Shown here: in pieces, positions 23,170-28,209 of the stretch
Numbering within the stretch: position 1 is the stretch's first letter
Layout: each line of letters begins with the position of its first letter
NCBI GenBank assembly: GCA_009929975.1
Contig: RZZF01000001.1
Coordinates: forward strand, 1 to 28,209
Direction of reading: 5' to 3'
DNA length: 28,209 nucleotides
Source of the DNA: Clostridia bacterium
Lineage (GTDB): Bacteria; Bacillota; Clostridia; Saccharofermentanales; UBA5734
Translations under genes and position numbers: made by a program
The notes under the pieces: model-generated
Told to the model about the DNA's origin: nothing
Database searches by the model: none
Seen by the model: the letters and a program-made list of their open reading frames with translations, nothing else

Positions 23170-23423
23170 AAAGCTCCTCCCTGCCGGATATAGCGTGTAA
23201 TCATCACGATGCCGATGAACCCGAGCAGGCTGGCGACAATCGCGATATCGGACAGGTAGGATTGTTCAAAACGCAGGGAGAAAAGGACAATCAGCATGGT
23301 GATCTTGGAAGAAAAAACCGCCAGGCCCTGCAGTCGGTCCAATGAGCCGGGCCCGCGGATGATGATCCAGATACTGCTCAGGGTCAGTAACGACATCAGG
23401 ATAATCAGCAGATCAAGTATCAT
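23166..23423 (-). CDS. mrpF: Mrp-type antiporter subunit F
   Basis: The 85-residue protein has three membrane helices and the MnhF signature IIRGPGSLDRLQGLAVFSSK (RGP-x-x-x-DR). AGGTGA overlaps the mrpE stop and lies just before the ATG at 23423; a TTG at 23426 is less likely. It is co-translated with mrpE upstream and mrpG downstream as part of the antiporter complex. Confidence 0.9.
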   Translation of the reverse strand: MILDLLIILMSLLTLSSIWIIIRGPGSLDRLQGLAVFSSKITMLIVLFSLRFEQSYLSDIAIVASLLGFIGIVMITRYIRQGGAL

Positions 23424-23426
23424 CAA

Positions 23427-23939
23427 TCACCTCTTCCGGAGCGGCATCCGCATCTGTTGGCGCATCAGGAGTATCTCCAGCGATTTTTTCACCTGTCGAT
23501 CAAGCGAAGTCAGCTGCGTTCGCTGCGAAGTCGCGCGTAGGATCGTCAGGATCCGGCCGCGCCGGCTGACTGTCACGGTTCCCGGAGTCAGTGTGATGGA
23601 CGCGGATAGAACCGAGATCATGAGATCACTGTCCAGCTCCGTTTCAATTTCAATGATCTCCGACTCAAGCCGGCCGCTGATGATCCGGCCGATCATCTGG
23701 ATACCGGAAAGGTAGATCTGGCCGATCAGGTACAGGAAAAAAATGATCAGCCAGAACGGCCGCAAGATAATCGTCGGCATTGTCTCCTGCTCATGACGCA
23801 GCTGATGGAGCAGGGCAAGCGAGCAGATCGCGAAAAAAAGACCGACTGTCAGCGTCAGCACGGAAAAACCTTCCGAGAAAACGACCCAGACAGCAGTCAA
23901 AAGCACTGGAATCAGCAGTTTCTGATAATGAGCCGGCAT
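23427..23939 (-). CDS. mrpE: Mrp-type antiporter subunit E
   Basis: The 170-residue protein has two or three N-terminal helices and a soluble C-terminal part typical of MnhE: PFWLIIFFLYLIGQIYLSGI, then SASITLTPGTVTV (a highly conserved stretch in this family), then a basic tail. It is the first gene of the operon. GGGAG is eight bases before the ATG at 23939, and a strong sigma-A promoter lies at 23987-24015. The gene order E-F-G-A'B-C-D differs from the Bacillus mrpABCDEFG order and is the order seen in many anaerobes. Confidence 0.9.
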   Translation of the reverse strand: MPAHYQKLLIPVLLTAVWVVFSEGFSVLTLTVGLFFAICSLALLHQLRHEQETMPTIILRPFWLIIFFLYLIGQIYLSGIQMIGRIISGRLESEIIEIETELDSDLMISVLSASITLTPGTVTVSRRGRILTILRATSQRTQLTSLDRQVKKSLEILLMRQQMRMPLRKR

Positions 23940-23986
23940 TGTCTGTCTCCCTTGTTCATGGCGGCAGAGCGTCGGTAGATGGGATC

Positions 23987-24015
23987 ATTATATCGAAAGC
24001 GAAAGATCTGTGCAA
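23987..24015 (-). promoter_or_regulatory. sigma-A promoter of the Mrp antiporter operon
   Basis: On the minus strand TTGCAC (24015-24010), 17 bases and TATAAT (23992-23987) form a near-consensus promoter about 48 bases upstream of mrpE. Confidence 0.75.
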
Positions 24016-24028
24016 TTGAAATGGGCCA

Positions 24029-24334
24029 TCAGGGCGCTGTGTAAGAGACTGTTTTGCTGAACGGCTCAATATAGAGATCGATATCCGCGTAAGCACCGGG
24101 TCGGTCGTTGACAAAGGTAAAATGGACATATGGCCGGCCCTGCTGCCAGATCATTTCAAAATCCGGCTGCTGCCAGTTCCCGAGATACGGATCATATTCA
24201 ACATGCTGCCGGGCCATGTCCAGATACAGCTGAGGGTCCAGATAATGCCGGAAAAACCAGCCATAGGCACTGAACGCCGTCATCAGCAGGATCAGAACAA
24301 CCAGGGTGATCATCAGTCTGCGTCGACGCTTCAT
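24029..24334 (-). CDS. small membrane-anchored protein of unknown function
   Basis: The 101-residue protein begins with a basic stretch (MKRRRRL), followed by one hydrophobic helix (MITLVVLILLMTAFSAYGWF) and an exported domain of about 75 residues rich in Tyr and Asp (YDPYLGNWQQPDFEM, YADIDLYIEPFSKTVSYTAP). I do not recognise a family; the general form resembles small secreted or DUF3139-like proteins. An AGGAGGGAG stretch lies nine bases before the ATG at 24334. The frame is open 13 codons further, but that part has no ribosome binding site. It sits just upstream of the Mrp operon promoter and ends inside that region, so it is probably a separate unit. Confidence 0.65.
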   Translation of the reverse strand: MKRRRRLMITLVVLILLMTAFSAYGWFFRHYLDPQLYLDMARQHVEYDPYLGNWQQPDFEMIWQQGRPYVHFTFVNDRPGAYADIDLYIEPFSKTVSYTAP

Positions 24335-24368
24335 CCGGTGAGTCTCCCTCCTGTTTAAAACTATATTT

Positions 24369-24377
24369 ATCATAGCA
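24369..24377 (-). promoter_or_regulatory. extended -10 element for the small membrane protein
   Basis: On the minus strand TGCTATGAT (TG-N-TATGAT) lies 35 bases upstream of the start codon. There is no clear -35 box. Confidence 0.35.
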
Positions 24378-24489
24378 TGTCAGGCTTATCGGTTCATCAT
24401 GGTAAGGCCAATTCATTTCTCATGCACCCGATTCGCTGATGATCTTCATCTTCGTGCGATCTCCCGGTTATCTTATTTTTAAGACAGTC

Positions 24490-24518
24490 TTGACAGCGGT
24501 TTGACAGGCCGTTATACT
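24490..24518 (+). promoter_or_regulatory. sigma-A promoter of the trpB2 T-box unit
   Basis: A consensus TTGACA (24490-24495), a 17-base spacer and TATACT (24513-24518) lie just upstream of the T-box leader. A second TTGACA inside the spacer (24501-24506) is too close to the -10 box to serve. Confidence 0.8.
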
Positions 24519-24524
24519 GAGCCT

Positions 24525-24811
24525 CAAATTCATCTGTGAAACCGATGAGTCAGAGAAGTAGGACGGAAACCGGACATCAGCGACCTGCGGACAGTGTGAG
24601 CGCGGGGGTTACGGAACTGACTGAATGGACTGACGAGGGTGACCTGAACGGCTTTGGCCAAGTAGGCGTCAACGGGAGGCCTGCCCGTTATCCAGTGGCC
24701 ATGTATGCATGTACATGATAGAGCGGGCTTTGAAATAAAGCCAAGCAGGGTGGTACCGCAGGAGTGTAGGCTCTTGTCCCTTCAGACATTGAAGTGGACA
24801 GGGGCTTTTTT
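24525..24811 (+). promoter_or_regulatory. T-box leader with a Trp (TGG) specifier
   Basis: The leader has the T-box hallmarks in order: an AGTA element (24557-24560) of the specifier loop, GAA followed by TGG (24626-24628) and A as specifier, a stem AACGGG/CCCGTT (24671-24689), and the antiterminator core AGCAGGGTGGTACCGC (24744-24759). A terminator ending in a T-run follows. Uncharged tRNA-Trp should pair with TGG and with the TGGT bulge (24751-24754), favouring the antiterminator and expression of trpB2. The start is estimated from the promoter. An extra small stem (24726-24742) lies between the stem III-like hairpin and the antiterminator. Confidence 0.9.
24768..24811 (+). terminator. T-box regulated terminator
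   Basis: A long stem (24768-24784 with 24790-24807, several G-U pairs and one bulge) is followed by TTTTTT. It lies directly after the antiterminator core and 70 bases before trpB2. Confidence 0.8.
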
Positions 24812-24880
24812 GTTGCCTGTCCAGCAAGAAACCGGTGAAGAACCGACAGCCGTAAAGGCAGAAAACGAAAGGAGATCGTC

Positions 24881-26269
24881 ATGAATCATGTCCCTTACCG
24901 CATCTATCTGAACGAACAGGAGATTCCGCGTCAGTGGTACAATCTGCGCGCGGACATGAAGGAGCATCACGCGCCATATATCAATCCGGCGACAATGAAA
25001 CCGGCCGAGCTTGAAGATCTGCTGCCTGTTTTCAGCCGCGAAGTCTGTCTCCAGGAAATGGATACCGAACATCGATTCATCGATATTCCTGAGGAAATCA
25101 TGGAATACTACAAGATGTATCGTCCCTCCCCGCTCTGCCGTGCCTATAATCTGGAGAAAGAATTGAACACGCCGGCGCGTATTTACTACAAATTTGAAGG
25201 AAACAATACTTCCGGCAGCCACAAATTGAATACAGCTGTTGCCCAGGCCTATTATGCCAAACAACAAGGCATGAAGCGCCTGACGACCGAAACCGGTGCC
25301 GGACAGTGGGGAACAGCTCTGGCCATGGCCTGTGCCCATTTTGATCTTGAACTGACCGTCTATATGGTCAAAATATCGTATGAACAGAAACCTTACCGCA
25401 AAGCGGTCATTGAGACCTTCGGTGCGGATATCATTCCCAGCCCCAGTACCACGACAGAGATCGGCCGGAAGATGCTGGCCGATGACCCGAACGGCGGCGG
25501 CAGCCTGGGAACCGCGATCTCTGAGGCGATCGAATTGTCCGTTAAGTCTGAGGACTGCCGCTATACTCTGGGATCCGTGCTCAATCATGTCCTCCTGCAT
25601 CAATCTGTCATCGGCCTTGAGTCAAAACTGGCGATGGAGAAAATCGGCGAATATCCGGATATCGTGATCGGCTGCGCCGGTGGTGGTTCCAACATGGGCG
25701 GTCTGATGAGTGTCTTCATGGGAGATAAATTGAACGGCACCCGGAATCCCTATTTCATCGCTGTTGAGCCTGCATCCTGCCCGACCCTGACCCGAGGCCG
25801 CTATGCCTACGACTTCTGTGATACCGGGCGCATCACACCGCTGGCACCAATGTACACGCTCGGCTGTGATTTCCGGCCGTCAGCGATCCACGCCGGCGGA
25901 CTGCGCTACCACGGCATGTCACCCACTCTGAGCAAACTGTATCATGATGGCTATCTCAATGAAGCAAGGGCCGTTGGCCAGAAAAGTGTCTTCGAAGCCG
26001 CGACCCTGTTTTCCCGCTGTGAAACGATCCTGCCGGCGCCCGAATCAAGCCATGCGATTCGCGCGGCGATTGACGAAGCGATCAAGTGTCGTGAAACCGG
26101 TGAAGCGAAAACCATTCTGTTTGGTCTGTCCGGAACCGGATACTTTGACATGTCTGCCTACATGCAGTACCAGAATGATGAAATGGTCGACTATACTCCA
26201 ACCGATGAAGAGCTGGCCAGAAGCCTGGCAGCGCTGCCGGTGATTCCCGGAGTCCAGGAAACCGTCTGA
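24881..26269 (+). CDS. trpB2: tryptophan synthase beta-like protein, TrpB2 type
   Basis: The 462-residue PLP enzyme belongs to the long TrpB2 branch: the N-terminal extension RIYLNEQEIPRQWYNLRADM is typical, with NTSGSHKLNTA (PLP Lys115), TTETGAGQWG (Glu137) and CAGGGSNMGG (about 265-274, phosphate binding). TrpB2 condenses indole or a serine-derived intermediate with its partner to make tryptophan, and is often encoded away from trpA as here. AAAGGAG is six bases before the ATG at 24881. Control by the Trp T-box upstream independently supports a tryptophan role. It is a single-gene unit ending in a strong terminator. With no trpA or other trp gene in view, it may salvage indole. Confidence 0.95.
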   Translation: MNHVPYRIYLNEQEIPRQWYNLRADMKEHHAPYINPATMKPAELEDLLPVFSREVCLQEMDTEHRFIDIPEEIMEYYKMYRPSPLCRAYNLEKELNTPARIYYKFEGNNTSGSHKLNTAVAQAYYAKQQGMKRLTTETGAGQWGTALAMACAHFDLELTVYMVKISYEQKPYRKAVIETFGADIIPSPSTTTEIGRKMLADDPNGGGSLGTAISEAIELSVKSEDCRYTLGSVLNHVLLHQSVIGLESKLAMEKIGEYPDIVIGCAGGGSNMGGLMSVFMGDKLNGTRNPYFIAVEPASCPTLTRGRYAYDFCDTGRITPLAPMYTLGCDFRPSAIHAGGLRYHGMSPTLSKLYHDGYLNEARAVGQKSVFEAATLFSRCETILPAPESSHAIRAAIDEAIKCRETGEAKTILFGLSGTGYFDMSAYMQYQNDEMVDYTPTDEELARSLAALPVIPGVQETV

Positions 26270-26293
26270 CCTGCTGGCAGCAAACTGACTGGG

Positions 26294-26334
26294 AGCACCG
26301 CGCCGGCCATCGCCGGAGCGGTGCTTCTTTCTTT
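26294..26334 (+). terminator. rho-independent terminator of trpB2
   Basis: AGCACCGC (26294-26301) pairs with GCGGTGCT (26318-26325), with an inner GC-rich stem, followed by the T-rich TTCTTTCTTT. It lies 24 bases after the trpB2 stop. Confidence 0.85.
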
Positions 26335-26379
26335 GCTTTAAGACCTCGCTTCAGCGATCCGGCCGCAGCGGCGTTTCCA

Positions 26380-26408
26380 TTGCGCCACATGACGGGATCT
26401 GCTATACT
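26380..26408 (+). promoter_or_regulatory. candidate prfC promoter
   Basis: TTGCGC (26380-26385), 17 bases and TATACT (26403-26408) lie 70 bases upstream of the prfC start. Confidence 0.6.
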
Positions 26409-26478
26409 TATCAGGCATTTTTCAGATCATCCCTGCGCTGACCCATGTCAGCGTTTTCTCTGAGACGGAGGATACAAC

Positions 26479-28089
26479 ATGTCAGTAAATCTCGCGAATG
26501 AGATCGCCCGTCGCCGGACGTTCGCGATTATCTCACACCCCGATGCCGGCAAGACAACCATGACAGAAAAACTGCTGCTCTACGGCGGCGCCATTCATAT
26601 GGCCGGAGCGGTCAAATCACGTAAAGCGAATCGTCACGCGACATCCGACTGGATGGAAATTGAAAAACAGCGTGGCATTTCCGTGACGTCGTCCGTCATG
26701 CAGTTTGAGTACAACGGTTTTTGCATTAATATCCTGGATACACCCGGCCATCAGGATTTTTCTGAGGATACCTATCGCACACTGGTCGCTGCCGATGCCG
26801 CGGTCATGCTGATTGACGGAGCCCGCGGTGTAGAGGCCCAGACCATCAAGTTATTTGAAGTCTGCCGCCAGCGCGGCATACCGATTTTCACATTTGTCAA
26901 CAAAATGGATCGGGCGGCTAAAAACCCGTTTGATCTGATGGACGAACTGGAAAAAGTCCTGGGGATCTTTTCCGTCCCGATCAATTGGCCGATCGGAACC
27001 GAGGGCGACTTCCGCGGTGTCTATAACCGCAAACACAAGCGAATCGAACTGTTCGACCGGCAGAAGGATGATCACGGCGCCAGTATGGTCAAGCTAAAGG
27101 CAACAAACCTCCAGGATGAACGGCTGGCCGAACAGATCGGCAGCCATCATCACGAGCAGCTGATGAATGATATCGAACTGCTGGATATCGCCGGAGATGA
27201 CTTCGATGAGAAACGCATTCTGGCCGGTGAGCTGACACCGATCTTTTTCGGCAGCGCGATCTCCAACTTCGGCGTTGAGCCGTTTCTTAATGAGTTTCTC
27301 AGCATGGCTCCTCCGCCGACACCCCGAAACAGCGATCAGGGAGCGATTAATCCGTCCTCCAACTTCTTCAGTGGTTTTGTTTTCAAAATCCAGGCTAACA
27401 TGAATCCTGATCATCGCGACCGCATGGCCTTTATCCGCATATGTTCCGGCCGTTTTACCAAGGGGCTGGAAGCCCTGCATCAACGGACCGGCCGGACTGT
27501 CCGTCTGGCACAGCCGCAGCAGTTCATGGCGCAGGACCGGAATATTGTTGAGGAAGCCTATGCCGGTGATATCATTGGAATCTTTGATCCCGGCAATTTC
27601 CGCATCGGTGACACTCTGACTGAAGGCAGCCAGGCGATCCGTTTTGAGGATATTCCTGTTTTCCCGCCGGAACATTTCGCCCGGGTGGCACCTGCTGACT
27701 CAATGAAACGCAAGCAGTTCCTCAAAGGAATTGAACAGCTGGCGGAAGAGGGCGCGATCCAGCTGTATAAAGAACCTGATATCGGTACGGAAACCTATAT
27801 CATCGGTGTTGTGGGCGTCTTGCAGTTTGACGTTCTGACCCACCGTCTCAAAGCGGAATACAAAGTCGATATCCGGATCCAGCCGCTCAATTACAGTCAT
27901 GCGCGCTGGGCGCTGCCAGACAGCACCGGCAAGCTGCCTGATCCGCGATCGCTCAATCTGACCAGCACAACCATGGTCGTTCTGGACAAGGATGATCAAC
28001 CGGTTCTTCTGTTCGAGTCTGAGTGGGCAATCGACTGGGCCAGGCAGCGCAATGACGGACTGCAGCTGGTCTCGATTCACGGAGCATAA
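26479..28089 (+). CDS. prfC: peptide chain release factor 3
   Basis: The 536-residue translational GTPase has SHPDAGKTT (19-27, G1), the switch region RGISVTSSV, DTPGHQDF (87-94, G3) and NKMD (141-144, G4). It is followed by RF3-specific parts such as FNRKHKR-like YNRKHKR and the C-terminal VVGVLQFDVLTHRLKAEY and NYSHARW. The length matches RF3, not the elongation factor G or TetM/RPP groups. RF3 recycles RF1/RF2 from the ribosome after termination and aids post-peptidyl quality control. GGAGG lies seven bases before the ATG at 26479. It has its own promoter and no obvious operon partner. Confidence 0.96.
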   Translation: MSVNLANEIARRRTFAIISHPDAGKTTMTEKLLLYGGAIHMAGAVKSRKANRHATSDWMEIEKQRGISVTSSVMQFEYNGFCINILDTPGHQDFSEDTYRTLVAADAAVMLIDGARGVEAQTIKLFEVCRQRGIPIFTFVNKMDRAAKNPFDLMDELEKVLGIFSVPINWPIGTEGDFRGVYNRKHKRIELFDRQKDDHGASMVKLKATNLQDERLAEQIGSHHHEQLMNDIELLDIAGDDFDEKRILAGELTPIFFGSAISNFGVEPFLNEFLSMAPPPTPRNSDQGAINPSSNFFSGFVFKIQANMNPDHRDRMAFIRICSGRFTKGLEALHQRTGRTVRLAQPQQFMAQDRNIVEEAYAGDIIGIFDPGNFRIGDTLTEGSQAIRFEDIPVFPPEHFARVAPADSMKRKQFLKGIEQLAEEGAIQLYKEPDIGTETYIIGVVGVLQFDVLTHRLKAEYKVDIRIQPLNYSHARWALPDSTGKLPDPRSLNLTSTTMVVLDKDDQPVLLFESEWAIDWARQRNDGLQLVSIHGA

Positions 28090-28094
28090 GCCAG

Positions 28095-28118
28095 CCGGAC
28101 CTGAAATGGCCGGTCCGG
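28095..28118. terminator. hairpin between prfC and a convergent gene
   Basis: CCGGACC (28095-28101) pairs with GGTCCGG (28112-28118) just after the prfC stop and just before the end of the convergent minus-strand gene. It could serve both directions, but no T-run follows on either strand, so a terminator role is uncertain. Confidence 0.4.
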
Positions 28119-28122
28119 TGCA

Positions 28123-28209
28123 TCAGTTCAACTCGGGTTCTTCAGGCAGGAGATACTCGCGAACGGCCGACTGCATCTGATCCGGGCGGATCTGACGCTC
28201 ATGGAGAAC
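28123..28209 (-). CDS. C-terminal end of an unidentified protein (partial)
   Basis: An open minus-strand frame enters at the right edge and ends with TGA at 28125-28123 after 28 residues (VLHERQIRPDQMQSAVREYL, then LPEEPELN). The acidic end, the lack of stops and the location just after a hairpin convergent with prfC suggest a genuine gene tail. The piece is too short to identify. Confidence 0.5.
   Translation of the reverse strand, partial: VLHERQIRPDQMQSAVREYLLPEEPELN

Noticed and set aside
24782..25603. A 273-codon minus-strand open frame opposite the trpB2 start and T-box
   Set aside because: It runs through the T-box terminator and antisense to conserved trpB2 motifs, with no start signal.

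Overview
The window looks like chromosomal DNA of a moderately high-GC (mid-50s percent by eye) Bacillota/Clostridia-type anaerobe. The basis is a Trp-type T-box leader, AGGAGG-type ribosome binding sites, sigma-A promoters, a CtsR-like operator in front of an hsp20 gene, a VanW/G5 protein and an AmmeMemoRadiSam locus. I see no phage, transposon, CRISPR array, tRNA or rRNA. The species cannot be named from the sequence alone. LAYOUT: 1-2312 is a minus-strand glycolytic block, with a single-polypeptide phosphoglycerate kinase/triosephosphate isomerase fusion followed by the start of gpmI, driven by a good promoter near 2300. 2422-6940 is a divergent plus-strand operon: a polyprenyl-phosphate glycosyltransferase (GtrB type), a large GT-C-like membrane protein, and an unusual PHP phosphoesterase-Nudix hydrolase fusion. 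6964-10015 (minus) holds two envelope proteins with repeat-rich tails or linkers: a VanW/G5 protein and an SH3-NlpC/P60 hydrolase. 10143-13624 (minus) holds hsp20 with its own CtsR-type control, then a GNAT acetyltransferase downstream of the two-gene AmmeMemoRadiSam system (radical SAM enzyme plus a MEMO-AMMECR1 fusion). 13645-14034 (plus) is a small DUF454 membrane protein that looks leaderless. 14023-19844 (minus) carries a SpoU-type RNA methyltransferase, a dihydrolipoamide-dehydrogenase-like flavoprotein, an aldo/keto reductase, a kynurenine-formamidase-like cyclase and zwf. 19936-24015 (minus) is an Mrp-type cation/proton antiporter operon in the order E-F-G-(A C-terminal part+B)-C-D, without the NuoL-like half of MrpA. 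24029-24334 is a small membrane-anchored protein of unknown function. 24490-26334 (plus) is a complete T-box regulated trpB2 unit with promoter, leader, attenuator and terminator. 26380-28089 (plus) is prfC (RF3), and 28123-28209 is the tail of an unidentified minus-strand gene. HOW THE GENES FIT TOGETHER: most units are housekeeping modules for glycolysis and oxidative pentose phosphate entry, envelope glycosylation and wall remodelling, ion homeostasis, proteostasis and tryptophan supply. The points most worth a second look are the PHP-Nudix fusion, the AmmeMemoRadiSam/GNAT operon (widely conserved, function unknown), the T-box whose tRNA-end-binding base does not match a normal tRNA-Trp, the reduced Mrp complex, and a possible structured translation switch ahead of the flavoprotein gene. 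I found no system that I could call clearly new; the fusions and leader structures are the best candidates.
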